In this document: positions 27,601 to 33,500 of the stretch, one piece after another
Layout of the letters: each line of letters begins with the position of its first letter
How positions within the stretch are numbered: the first letter of the stretch is position 1
Assembly: GCA_041685075.1 (NCBI GenBank)
Contig: JAWLGN010000010.1
Span: 1 to 39,613 of the forward strand
DNA length: 39,613 bases
From: JAMCRM01 sp041685075
GTDB taxonomy: Bacteria; Acidobacteriota; Terriglobia; Bryobacterales; Bryobacteraceae
Direction: 5' to 3'
The notes under the pieces: model-generated
Seen by the model: the letters and a program-made list of their open reading frames with translations, nothing else
Database searches by the model: none
Told to the model about the DNA's origin: nothing
Program-made: the position numbers and the translations under genes

Positions 27601-30559
27601 TGAGCTGGTGGCGCTCGCGATGGAGCGCAGCGCCGAGGCGATCGCGGCCCTCGTGGGAATCGTGACCGCCGGCGCGGGCTACGTGCCTGTCGAGCTAGAC
27701 CATCCGCAGGAACGCAACCGCGCGATCCTGGCCGATGCTGGCGTCGCCTTCACGATTGCCGATGCCGCCGGGCGCGCCGCTCTGGGTCCACTCTCCGGCA
27801 TAACCGTTCTCGCGAGCGACGCCCTCATGGAGCGGACGGCCGAGGCGCCGCCCGAGATCCACTGGTCCGGCGACCCCGATGCCGCTCCGGCGTACCTGAT
27901 GTACACCTCGGGATCGACCGGCCAGCCTAAGGGCGTGCTCGTGCCGCAGCGCGCGGTGGTGCGCCTGGCGCTGGGCGACGACTTCGCCGCACTCACCCCC
28001 GAAGATGGTGTTCTGCAGTGCGGCCCGCTGGGCTTCGACGCTTCCACCTGGGAGGTCTGGGGTCCGCTGCTCAAGGGCGCGCGCCTGGCCGTCGCAACGA
28101 GAGAGGAGCTTCTCGATCCCGCCGGCTTCGAAGCGGCGCTCGAGCGCTACGGCACTACGGCACTGTTCCTGACCGCCAGCCTCTTGAACCGGCAGGTGGA
28201 TCGCGATCCCCGCGTCTTCAGGCGGGTGCGCGTATTGGTCAGCGGCGGGGAAACCATGAGTGCAGCGCATGCCGCGCGCCTCCTCGAGGTCTGCCCGGAT
28301 GTGCGGCTGGTCAACGGTTACGGTCCCACCGAGAATACCACCTTCACCACCTTTCACCGGGTCCGGCGCGAAGACGTCGCGGGAGTGGGGATTCCCATTG
28401 GCCGGCCGATCGCACACAGCCGCGTGGCGATCCTGGATGCAGACGGGCGGCAAGCGCCGATCGGAGTCTGGGGCGAGATCTGCGCCGGAGGCCCAGGCCT
28501 CGCCGACGGCTACTGGAGGCGCCCCGATCTGACGGCCGAACGCTTCATCCCCGATCCCGAACAGCCGGGCGAGCGGCTCTATCGCACGGGCGACATAGGC
28601 CGGTGGCGTTCCGACGGAGTCATCGAGTACGGCGGACGCCGCGACACCCAGATCAAGCTTCGCGGCATGCGCGTCGAGCTGGACGAGATCGAGCAGGTCC
28701 TCCATCGCCACCCGGCGGTGGCGCGCGCCGCTGTTCTGTTCGAAAAAGACGAACTCACCGCCTGTCTGGTTCTCAAGCCGGGTGCGGATTCGGTCTCCGA
28801 TATCGACCTGCGGGCCTGGTTGGGAGGCATGCTGCCGGCCGCCATGATCCCGGCGCATTGGGTCGTGGTGCCGGAGATCCCGGTGAACGCCAACGGCAAG
28901 ACCGACCGCGAGCGTCTCCGCGCGCTGGCCGGGGAGGCTGTGCCTCTCGTCAGCGGCCGGGCGGCGGAGGCGCCGCGCACGGAGGCGGAAGCCCGCATCG
29001 CCGAGGCATTCGCCGCCGTACTGGGCCGGCCCGTGGAGGACCGGCAGGCCGGGTTCCTGGATCTGGGCGGCCATAGCCTGCAAGCCATCCGGGTAGTCAA
29101 CCGGATCGCCAAGAGCACCGGCGTCCGGCTCCGCATGGCCGATTTCTTCGCCGCCGGTTCGCTGGCGGCGCTGGCGCGGCGGGTGGAAGAGGCCGCCGGC
29201 GACCGCGAGAGCCGCGTCCTGCCGGCGGCGAAAGCCGAGTTCTATCCGGCCAGCCACGCCCAGCAGCGGCTCTACCTGCTGCACCGCATGGACCCCGCCT
29301 CGGCCGCCTATAACATGGCCTTCTCCTTCCGCTGTGACGGCAGCCTGGATCCGGCGGCCTTCACTGCCGCGCTGGGCGGGCTGGTGGCGCGCCACGAGAC
29401 CCTGCGCACGGTCTTCGAGGAGATGGACGGCGCCGTCGTCCAGCGCATCGTGCCCGTGGCCTTCCCCGTAGTTGAGGTGGATGACCTCACCTCCCGCCCG
29501 GATGCGAGGGCCGAGGCGCTGCGCCTGGCGCGCCGGGAAGTCGCCGCGCCGTTCGACCTGTCGCGGGCGCCGCTCCTGCGTGCCCGCATCATGCGAGTCT
29601 CCCCGGAGGAGAACTTCGTGCTGCTGCTGGCCGATCACATAGCGGCCGACGGCTGGTCCTCGCGCACCCTGGTGAAGGAACTGGGCGCGTTGTACCGGGC
29701 GGCCGTGTCGGGGACCGATGCCGGTCTGCCGCCGCTGGCAGCGACTTACAAGGATTACGCGGTCTGGCAAAACGCTCAGGACTGGACGGCGGCGGCCGAG
29801 TTCTGGCGGCGCAAGCTGGCCGGTGCGCCGGACGGCATCGCGCTGCCCACGACGCGGCCGCTTCCGGAGATGCAGTCCTATCGCGGCGCTTCCTGCCGGC
29901 GCTGGCTGCCGGCCGAGGTGATGGAAGGGCTGCGCGAACTGGCCCGCCGGCACGGGGTCACCATGGCCGCCGTCGGGATGGCGCTTTTCGCGGCCCTGCT
30001 CTATCGCCTGACGCGCCAGCGGGACATGGTGCTCGGCATGGGGGTGGCCGGCCGCGACCGCGCCGAACTCGAGGGGCAGATCGGTTTCTTCGTCAACGTC
30101 CTGCCCATCCGGCTCGAACTGGAGGAACTGCTCGAACTGGACCAGTTGATCCGGCAAACCCATGCCGCCATGCTCGAAGCGCTCGACCGCCGCGACTATC
30201 CATTCGACCTGCTGGTGCGCGACGTCGCTCCGCGGCGCCAGGCCAACCGGCAGCCTCTGGTCAACGTGGTCTTCGAGTACCAGCGCTTCGGCGCGCTGGA
30301 CGCCGCCGCCGGCGGCGGGCTGCCGCTGCTTCCGGCGGCCGCTGGCGGGCCCGAGGACGACGAGATGGCGGCGGCGCTGATAGGCTCCGCCACCGCCAAG
30401 CACGACATGATTCTGTTCTTCCGCGACGACGGCGACGAGGGGGAACTGATCCTGGAACACGACACCGATATTCTTGACACCGCGACCGCCGCCGAGTGGC
30501 TGGCTTTCTACTGCCGCTTCGCCGAGGCGGCGGCCGAGCCTGAACCGAGCCATCGATGA
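12614..30559 (+). CDS. Hybrid NRPS-PKS, 5981 residues: (C-A-PCP)x3 - KS-DH-KR-ACP - C-A-PCP - C
   Basis: This giant cytoplasmic assembly-line enzyme selects amino acids by adenylation, holds them on carrier phosphopantetheine and joins them in order. Approximate domain limits (residues) are C1 8-440, A1 460-945, PCP1 Ser994, C2 1055-1475, A2 1490-1965, PCP2 Ser2023, C3 2075-2510, A3 2530-3015, PCP3 Ser3063, KS 3118-3540, DH 3705-3965, KR 3975-4345, ACP Ser4447, C4 4500-4925, A4 4945-5435, PCP5 Ser5488, C5 5540-5975. No epimerization domain and no acyltransferase are present. The start is the ATG at 12614, overlapping the MbtH-like stop. A longer frame from 12461 would encode the MbtH region in the wrong frame. 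The protein ends in a C domain whose partner A domain is on the next gene (ATGA overlap at 30556-30559). Confidence 0.96.
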   Translation: MASEDRGIYPALPDQTSIWLDQERSGAASAYNIGGAIWIDTALDVAAFKTALSLVAGWHEALRLSFTASDAGLTQSAAPSVPVPVEVIDCTGEADPEAAVRREIELRFNQPFAIERPGLFRFDLLKAGERRWCWLIAYSHLVCDGWGISLITRQVLDAYSTLLAGGTPERPEGGNWLDHVAREQSYYSSERCREDARYWLDIHQPPSPPLFSRRPSPRCSSRAIQVSLSRDAYARLTGFAKAQGATPNSLFLAAIYACFARNEGQWDLSIGALALNRRNALDKRIVGLFATTNALRCRYAPATRFGDLMRQIGADFRRAYRHQRYPLSELTRQLGLAASGRAQVYDISFSFHPADYGTLADGSRVIVEALLNREMLDPLAIFVRDYARNPAVRIDFVHNLEYLDEAAADLYAARFLALLDRLPDCAETPLASLPVLAPGERQRVVVDFNAGSVPSPPAVTVVEGFEAQARRTPEATAVVCGGEQLTYRELNARANRLARCLQNLGVGPESLVAVCLDRSVDLVVALLGTLKAGGAYVPLDPGYPRERLAFMLADSGARVVITAAGMHGVLDPPADGVLLDAAPETAGLAALPSDDLARKPDPASLAYVIYTSGSTGKPKGVAIPHEALAQFLAGSLELGLVRPGDRLLAVTPPSFDIAGLELFAPLMVGGTVVVAGPGEARDAEALATRIAEAKPAVMQATPASWRMLLENGWQPPAGLRVLCGGEAMAGDLAEKLLAAGSLYNLYGPTEATIWATAKVVERPVDSAVVPIGRPFPGMRAYVLDQRMAPVGIGVAGELWLGGAHLARGYFNRPALTAEKFLADPFGPPGSRLYRTGDLARWRADGELEFLGRLDHQVKINGFRIELGEIEACLRAHPGVRDAVAVVREGNAGACLAAYVTGEADAEILRAYLEERLPRHMVPQEIVPLDGFPMTPNGKVDRKALPAPPQRVAAPQPDEEPMTPAEKGVAEIWQEVLGCGPVAKTGDFFRLGGNSLLAAGVLSRIRRSFGVRVPMVQFFAEPTVAQLARAIESERASREGTAAAASRAKDTVAAVEYPTTPVQEGMWIARRDTPGDVTYSMPVFMPLAGDPAPEAVREALRRLIARHEALRIVLREREGRVVQVLLPEAEPAFEVELESDLWDVVRREIARPFDLEHGPLARFHLCRDGEGRAVLVANFDHIVVDGRSIGILRHELGGILAGREAELPPVETGFTTLAAMLRASLAGGRGEALREFWQGRLQRPALEPLPSDGTANGRGRRLLVELDEDTAATVKTLAVRLRMTPMMIWASAVTAVLGRYKGARQAVAVAMAFACRPEGDFENAVGCFANALPVRVEEAASLQFSDLAAAVKAGTLAVMAHQEYPLSWMVRDAAQFQEDRAPLYDAAVLLEDDSLLALDQGSSEFGAGKFPLMLTLVRPRRGKAKLAIEYDEGLYSRARMERLARHMQVFLKDAAARPETPVSRLALPPAEERRTVIEEFNATTRPYPREASLARLFRDAARQHAERTAVSHGNNRLTYRELDSRSDAMARGLLRAGVTPGATVALAMERGVDAIAATLAIVKAGGVYLPLDATLPAELASRLMEAAGAKRIVADAHGRERFAHTGAAMLDAAALALPGDALPEVERAGGDPVYVMFTSGSSGEPKGVVVPHRAVARLVLNTGVTALDPGYVMAQAAPLGFDAATLEIWSPLLNGGRIAILDDEVVFDPRKLSAALVAEGVTVMFLTASLLNRVADEAPQSFGSLRQMITGGEALSVPHVRKVMEACPQLELFNGYGPTENTTFTTLHRITFEDLSGPIPIGKPVANTQVLVLDEALQPVPIGVWGELCAAGDGVAFGYAGRESLTAEKFVTLEDGTRIYRTGDVARWREDGVLEFGGRRDGQIKLRGRRIETGAVEAALCALEGIRGAAAVVDGDVLVAVVAADAADDARWRAALERKLPAFMVPERFVVVPSLSVTANGKKDLRAAAALAATDAGKPAAGGGRAPATAAEALVARLFTEVFGDKAAGTIDAGSDFFELGGHSLLAMRLAGLIERETGTRPLIKDILSRRTVAGIAALVGQGASAERLPKAAGPTYPLSSGQARLWVLQRLHPDSGLYNVPVALDLEGPLDEAALARAFAALEERQHALRLHLAPSAGDRAEARQVLAPPGALRLDVVDLAASPAPAAAADERLSQEVARPFVLERDAPARAVLLKLGPERWRLIVVLHHSVCDGWSAPVLLRDLAALYGGLPLAPLERGYEDFAAWQHARLESDEAKQKLERWRRRLDPLPEPLLLPADHSRPAVRRGRGGWADFSFDPETARRLSALAAAANGTPFMALLALVQVLLYRHSGQNDICLGTLAAGRDRAELAAMVGFFVNTLALRQHIDAAATFRALLEKTRSTLLDALSDQDCPFQAVVDAVGAPRDTSRNPLFDVLAVWQDEDPRPPALPGVQATFVDIPFPYSKFDLEFYFQASGGGIRARVMYDADLFEAGTIAALLRRFEVLAAAAVANPDSPIEDLPWMPEEEARLVLDGFNATAVDLPVRQTAPQPFLAQTAARGDATAVLTDGETLTYRAFARRAGAVAAALAARGVEPGSVVAVCARRSVEMLAAIHGVLLAGAAYAPIDPDYPAARRAEILEDLGGPLVVASAECAGLFPPERVVAPDAREADPVCRALNPDELAYVIFTSGSTGRPKGAAIEHHSVLNRILWMQRTFPIGSGDVILQKTPVTFDVSVWELFWWSWTGAAVALAPLGAEKDPAALAAAVERFGVTVMHFVPSMLAEFLAALEDGRVAPARLRSLRYVFASGEALDVGLAERFNRLLHRPFGVELHNLYGPTEATVDVTWHPCSPWKGGEIVPIGRPVANTRILILGSDGRPVPVGVPGEISIGGPQVARGYVNRPELTAERFVPGPAGTARLYRTGDRGRWLPGGEVEYLGRLDHQVKIRGFRVECGEVEHALEGYPAVERAIVVPAQAGGLTELHAYVLGGAVSSAELRAHLRSKLPEYMVPARFFRLESLPLTTSGKVDRKKLSGRPLDGTTDAIPATAAEAEVMAIWREVLPQAAFGLHDGFFDAGGNSLLLLRLHERLERRWPGVFTVPSLFACATVAEQARRIAPGGAAAQAKDAGAPQAASAPIAIVGMAVRLADFEDLASFWRDLAGGADRVRPLPEQRAAEARALLEAMGRKAPARFREAAYLEDIYSFDPSRFRMAPADAALVDPEQRVFYETALAALEDAGYGGTALDGRRIGVFVGASPSHLYPQALDAVLPEKHEQIFALNVPSNTATRLSFLKNWSGPAIMVDTACSASLAAAHLACAALRRGECEAALVGAAKVMPAPPDAAGRIAIDSSTARTRAFAAGADGTGMGEGAVAFLLKPLDRAVADGDAIHAVILGSALNQDGASSGMAAPNPVAQAAVIRAAAQDAGIGLDSLSYIEAHGTGTELGDPIEVEGLTRAFSGTPGGVALGSVKGNYGHLDNAAGALGLAKAVLCLRHGQAPPQPFFEAPNPRIDFGGAPVAVPRSLTPLVRPAGRLRAGVSAFGLSGINAHVVIEEPPAMPASQEDNVDGCYVVALSAGSKEALRRYAAALREAAADAGLSIPAIVHTLATGRSHLRYRMAAALRSRAELLDFLATGEAAEAPPQRGSRPVVPAFAASQAEARAAVAAYLTGADLSWPEEAGRPGRLHLPPAPFTRQVCRPEFPVNAGSQTGSTLGAPVATRDGHAFAVPVHAADFWPVAEHRLEGQPALVGLAIPGLVADAARALGIAEEIEIRDLRWLRKVRPTELAESGVSLHLKRQDGAWRVELAGRTRSGEWVELATATVAPLADPPVAVDLEALRRRCPVTVPVKPFTAEGGAVSVSRRWDCLVGLWTSPDQSQGLLHLRLPAAYAGDLASYRQYPALLDVAASVALDVPGVPAGCATIRIFDSLPSEVLAHVIRRQSGGDVLEVDVTLYDPNEGRVRVVLAGLRFLALRNETVPLSTIVWHPAPLPETAPAARVLVAGSGVLAGKLADGLSRSGCLAERARNAEEILASEASDIVLVADGAAPLWSAADLLRQLMTGLKRKLRVVMVGSHAFAIGEADATPDPGAALLAGLALSASQEEPMLALRYLDIDEASPAASVAAEFAAFDAAEAQPVAVVRNARRYQRTLTPAAGGGAARWPAAGCCVVTGGSGGFALALAEEFAGHGKLALALLGRTGEIAGRNAESNDRKARLAALERSGIQVRSYACDVTDRAQLAATLERVRSELGPITAVVHAAGEADGGFLVNRRREAFDPVIAVKVEGARNLDALTREDPVEAFVLFASVTGLAGAPGQTAYAAANAWLDAFAEWRRRQGRPAMAIDWCTLSGIGMAARHGADKLPGTVITPAQAPDVWRRILAMNSAQAVVSDARQTAPATPAPKTPASSTGAQESAPAAAPAPKAPARATGMLESALAALWAEILGYDSVDPEDDFYALGGDSISGMQIASRIQSDLGYTIRVPDLLEAGTVKALAELLRRKAAPKEAGIEPAPEMPAYPVGWEQRDVLRAEASAEMGTAFNLPALLELPETLSTERFTSALTELVARHEVLRTRFREEGDDWVMEVLPASPATLPEIDLPVNGDLAQACQSRVRPFDFTSQPPVRFELLRLPGGRRMLFFDLHHSLADGFTVELLAAELAALCAGNALPAPARQLKDYAWWSRNGEGAKARAEARKYWLEIYRGELPRLELPTDRSRPPIHTWRGGTASFEIDPEVVKRLRAFAAEHRVTPFVVVLSAWSAVLAKMAACEDIVIGVPVDNRDRSGLENMPGMMVSLVPLRLAVHGGDRIGDLLERVQAAHAGAMRHRAFGLGSLLEELAPPAAPDRTWLSEVTLSYMNFAEGSRDGGFPLVGLRRDSVKGDLSIYVRDLPERMLVSAEYYADIFDAERIARLGSSFESLLSALVNGKANATVASLPLVPAAEARRLRACEKGAEPPLPWGRGLAALFAERAPQCPGRVAVEDARSRWTYHELASHANGIAHRLIEAGVRPGELVALAMERSAEAIAALVGIVTAGAGYVPVELDHPQERNRAILADAGVAFTIADAAGRAALGPLSGITVLASDALMERTAEAPPEIHWSGDPDAAPAYLMYTSGSTGQPKGVLVPQRAVVRLALGDDFAALTPEDGVLQCGPLGFDASTWEVWGPLLKGARLAVATREELLDPAGFEAALERYGTTALFLTASLLNRQVDRDPRVFRRVRVLVSGGETMSAAHAARLLEVCPDVRLVNGYGPTENTTFTTFHRVRREDVAGVGIPIGRPIAHSRVAILDADGRQAPIGVWGEICAGGPGLADGYWRRPDLTAERFIPDPEQPGERLYRTGDIGRWRSDGVIEYGGRRDTQIKLRGMRVELDEIEQVLHRHPAVARAAVLFEKDELTACLVLKPGADSVSDIDLRAWLGGMLPAAMIPAHWVVVPEIPVNANGKTDRERLRALAGEAVPLVSGRAAEAPRTEAEARIAEAFAAVLGRPVEDRQAGFLDLGGHSLQAIRVVNRIAKSTGVRLRMADFFAAGSLAALARRVEEAAGDRESRVLPAAKAEFYPASHAQQRLYLLHRMDPASAAYNMAFSFRCDGSLDPAAFTAALGGLVARHETLRTVFEEMDGAVVQRIVPVAFPVVEVDDLTSRPDARAEALRLARREVAAPFDLSRAPLLRARIMRVSPEENFVLLLADHIAADGWSSRTLVKELGALYRAAVSGTDAGLPPLAATYKDYAVWQNAQDWTAAAEFWRRKLAGAPDGIALPTTRPLPEMQSYRGASCRRWLPAEVMEGLRELARRHGVTMAAVGMALFAALLYRLTRQRDMVLGMGVAGRDRAELEGQIGFFVNVLPIRLELEELLELDQLIRQTHAAMLEALDRRDYPFDLLVRDVAPRRQANRQPLVNVVFEYQRFGALDAAAGGGLPLLPAAAGGPEDDEMAAALIGSATAKHDMILFFRDDGDEGELILEHDTDILDTATAAEWLAFYCRFAEAAAEPEPSHR
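12635..15710 (+). other. NRPS module 1: C-A-PCP, predicted glycine
   Basis: The C domain opens the protein and so works as a starter or acceptor of an acyl or aminoacyl unit supplied elsewhere. Its HHxxxDG motif reads SHLVCDG (residues 139-145), keeping the catalytic second histidine His140. The A domain has YTSGSTGKPKG at 610-620 and Lys938 in NGKVDRK. Its ten specificity residues read DILQLGLIWK, which I recognise as a classic glycine code. The carrier has LGGNS with Ser994. Confidence 0.85.
15770..18805 (+). other. NRPS module 2: C-A-PCP, predicted Val-like aliphatic residue
   Basis: The C domain has DHIVVDG with catalytic His1180. The A domain has FTSGSSGEPKG from 1636 and Lys1961 in NGKKD. 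The specificity residues read DALFIGGTFK, which differs from the common valine code DAxWIGGTFK by Phe at the position of Trp278, so a branched aliphatic residue is likely but its identity is open. The carrier has LGGHS with Ser2023. Confidence 0.75.
18830..21910 (+). other. NRPS module 3: C-A-PCP, predicted serine
   Basis: The C domain has an intact HHSVCDG (His2210 catalytic). The A domain has FTSGSTGRPKG from 2670 and Lys3010. The specificity residues read DVWHFSLVDK, the textbook serine code, supported by the local sequences TFDVSVW, MHFVPS, VFASGE and NLYGPTEATVD. The carrier has AGGNS with Ser3063. The serine is handed to the PKS module for chain extension. Confidence 0.88.
21965..26090 (+). 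other. PKS module KS-DH-KR-ACP without acyltransferase
   Basis: The ketosynthase has its full triad: Cys3290 in DTACSAS, His3423 in EAHGTGT and His3460 in KGNYGHLD. After the KS comes the short post-KS linker (ending near LHLPPAPFTRQVCRPEF) with no room for an AT, as in trans-AT systems. The DH-like domain has His3724 in HRLEGQP, but the motif proline is replaced, and its acidic motif reads D3888-VAA-S3892 where Gln or His is usual. The KR has VTGGSGGFALALA at 4154-4166 and Ser4291, Tyr4304 and Asn4308 of the active site. The ACP carries Ser4447 in LGGDS. The module adds a two-carbon unit to the serine chain and reduces it. Confidence 0.85.
25754..25873 (+). repeat. Imperfect 60-bp tandem duplication in the KR-ACP linker
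   Basis: Two adjacent 60-base units (25754-25813 and 25814-25873) encode 20-residue copies sharing PAPKxPAxxTGxxESA, with 13 of 20 positions identical when aligned by eye. The second copy runs into the first helix of the ACP (LESALAALWAE), so the first copy is a duplicated linker plus ACP edge. Confidence 0.7.
26110..29190 (+). other. NRPS module after the PKS: C-A-PCP, predicted aliphatic residue
   Basis: The C domain has intact HHSLADG (His4629) and must accept a polyketide-type donor. The A domain has YTSGSTGQPKG from 5097 and Lys5429 in NGKTDRE. The specificity residues read DAWFVGGTFK, related to the valine group but not a code I can assign. The sequence around the core motifs closely resembles module 2 (shared GYGPTENTTFTT and LTASLLNR), suggesting a duplicated ancestor. 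The carrier has LGGHS with Ser5488. Confidence 0.75.
29230..30556 (+). other. C-terminal condensation domain lacking an A domain on the same protein
   Basis: This complete C domain (residues about 5540-5975) has ADHIAADG, with catalytic His5675; the first histidine of the motif is Asp. It ends the protein. Its acceptor is the A(MT)-PCP-TE protein encoded next, so the last module is split between C and A. Confidence 0.88.
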
Positions 30560-33500
30560 GAATCGCAGACCTCCTCTTTGAAGACGTGGCGGCGGCCGCC
30601 ACCCCGAAACCGCGCCCCGCGAAGGAACGTGGGACCGAGTCGATTGTGAGCCGTTTCGCTCGCATCGCGTCCCTCTACCCGAACCGCGCCGCCGTCGAAG
30701 ACGAACACGGGCGCCTCACGTATGCGGAACTCGACGCGCTGTCCGGCCGCCTGGCGCATTTCCTCCACAACGTGGGGCTGGCGCCCGAAACCGCCGTGGG
30801 GGTGATGTTCGATCGCGACCGCCGCTTTGCCGCCGCCGTCCTGGGAGTGCTCAAAGCCGGCTGCGCCTACCTGCCGATAGACCCCGCGCTGCCTCTCGAG
30901 CGCCGCGCGCGGCTGCTCGACCTGGCGAAAGCGCCGCTGCTGATCTCCCAGCGCTCTCTCGTGGGCGACCTGCACAAGCTCCAATGGCGCTGTCCGGCGC
31001 TGGCCGACATCCTGTGCATCGATTCCGCCTGTCTGGACGCGGACGTCGAACCCGCGGGCGTCATGATGTCCACCGAACTCTGGGACCACCTTGCCGGGGA
31101 TGAGGCCGACGATATCGGCGCGGGCGGCTGGAAGAGCGCGTTCACGGGGCGGCAGATGGATGCCGGCGCGCTGGCGGCCTTCGGCGCCAATGCACGGGCC
31201 AAGGTGGCGCCCTTCTTGCGGCCCGGCTCACGAGTCCTCGAAATCGGCTGCGCCTCGGGCTTTACCATGCGTGCCGTCGCACCCCTGGCCGGAAGCTACG
31301 TGGCCTGCGACATCTCCCGCCGCAACGTCGAGCGTGTGGAAGCCTACGCCCGCCGCCATGGCCTCGATCAGGTGTCGGGACGGCAACTGGCGGCGCATGA
31401 CATGGGTCTCTTCAAGCCGGCTTCGTTCGACCTCGTCATCATGAACAGCGTGGTCGAAAACTTTCCCGGCTTCGGTTATCTGCGGGATGTTCTCGCCAAG
31501 GCCATGAAGCTGCTGAAGCCGGAGGGCGCTCTTTACCTCGGCAGCATCTGGGACCTGGAGCGACTGGACCGCTACCGCGCCGACCTGGCGGCCTTCGCGC
31601 GCGAGCATGCCGGGGAGGGCTATCAGACCCGGCTCGAGTTCCTCGAGGACCTCTTCGTTCCCCGCGCCTTCTTCGCCGATTGGACGGCCGAACAGGACGA
31701 GCCGCTGGCCCTGGAGTTTTCGGCGATCGAAGCGCCGGCGTTCGACCCGGCGCCCTACGGCTACGACCTCATCGTCCGCCGCGGCAGCGGGAAGCGGGAG
31801 GCGCCCAGCAAGCGCCGGCACGACCGCACGGCTCTCGAGAAGCTACCGCCCGGCAGACCGGCCGTCGAAGTGGGACCGCACCAGGCGGCCTACATCATCT
31901 TCACCAGCGGCAGCACGGGCGAGCCGAAGGGGGTTGTCGTCGAGCACGGCTCGGTGGTCCATCTCGCCGAACACGTGGCCGGCACGCTGTTCTCCTTGCT
32001 CCGGCCCGACTTCGGGCTGCGGGTTTCGTGCATCTCCTCCTACGCCTTCGACGCCTCGGTGAAGCAGATCTTCGCCACCCTGCTGAACGGCCACCAGGTT
32101 TATTTCCCGGCCGAGGAGACCAGGTCCGATCCGGCGCGCCTCGCGGCCTTCATCGACTCGCACCAGTTGGACCTGTGCGACACCACTCCCAGCCTGTTCG
32201 CCATGCTGGTGGATCACTGGACGGCAACCGGTTCGTCCACGCGGGCCCGCCTGTTCATTCTCGGTGGCGAGGTGGTGAACGCCGGCCTGCTGAGCCGTTT
32301 CTACGCCATTGCTGGCCATGGCGACGTGCGCGTGGTCAACGCCTACGGCCCCACGGAGTGCTGCGTGGCGGCGTGCCAGCACATCATGACGTCGGCAAGC
32401 TGGGCCGAGACGCTGCCTCCGCCCATCGGCAAGCCGCTCGAGGGAGTCGACATTCGCATCCTGGACAGCGCCGGCCGGCCGCTGCCGATGGGCGTCCCGG
32501 GTGAGATCTATATCGGCGGCGCCGGAGTGGCTCGCGGGTATCTGAACGCTCCCCATCTGACGGCCGAGCGCTTCGTCACGGACTCGAAAGGAGGGCGCTG
32601 GTTCCGCACCGGCGATCTGGGCCGCTGGATCGGGAAAGACCTGTTGCGTTTCCTGGGGCGGGAGGACCGGCAGGTGAAGATTCGCGGCAACAGGATCGAA
32701 CTGGCGGAAGTCGAGGCAGCCCTGGCATCTCACCCGCTGGTGCGCCGCGCGGCCGTGGTGGCGGTGGATCCGCGCCGCGATGGCAATCCGGCGCTGGCCG
32801 GCTACGTGGTTCCCCGGCCCGGCTTCGAGCCGGCCGCCTGCAAAGCGGACCTCGATGCGCGGCTGCCGTCGTTCATGGTCCCTTCGTGGCTGATCCCCGT
32901 CGAGAACATCCCTCTGACTTCCAGCGGCAAGGTGGACGAGGCGCGGCTGCCGGCCCCGGATGCGCCGGTGCGTGCGGGCCCTGCGGGCCGCCCGCCCCGA
33001 ACGGAGGAGGAACGCCAACTGGCCGCCTTGTGGAGCGAGGCGCTGGGCGTGCGCGTCGAGGATGCGGAAGCCGACTTCTTCGTGCTCGGCGGGCACAGCA
33101 TCCTGGCGGTCCGGCTGATGTCGGCGATCGAGCGCACCTTCGGCGTCCGCCTCCCGCTGGCGGACCTGTTCGCCTATCCGACGGTAGCGAAACTGGCCGA
33201 ACGCATGGCCAGCCGCGCGCGGCGGGCGGCCTGGAGTCCGGTCGTCGCGGTTCACAGTGAGGGCAGCCGCACGCCCCTGGTCTGCTTCCACCCGGTCGGC
33301 GGCAATGTCCTGTGTTACCAGCCGCTGGCCGAAGCGCTGGGGCCGGAGTGGCCGGTCTACATGGTGCAGGCGGCGGGACTGGAGAACGAGCAACCGCTGT
33401 TCGCGACCGTCGAGGAGATGGTGGCGGCCTACCTGGCCGCGCTGCCCGCCAAAATCGCCGGCGGTCCGCTGGTCCTTGCCGGGTGGAGCTTCGGCGGCCT

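Noticed and set aside
12614..30559. Epimerization domains
   Set aside because: Each carrier is followed directly by a C or KS domain; every HHxxxDG-like motif belongs to a C domain in normal position.
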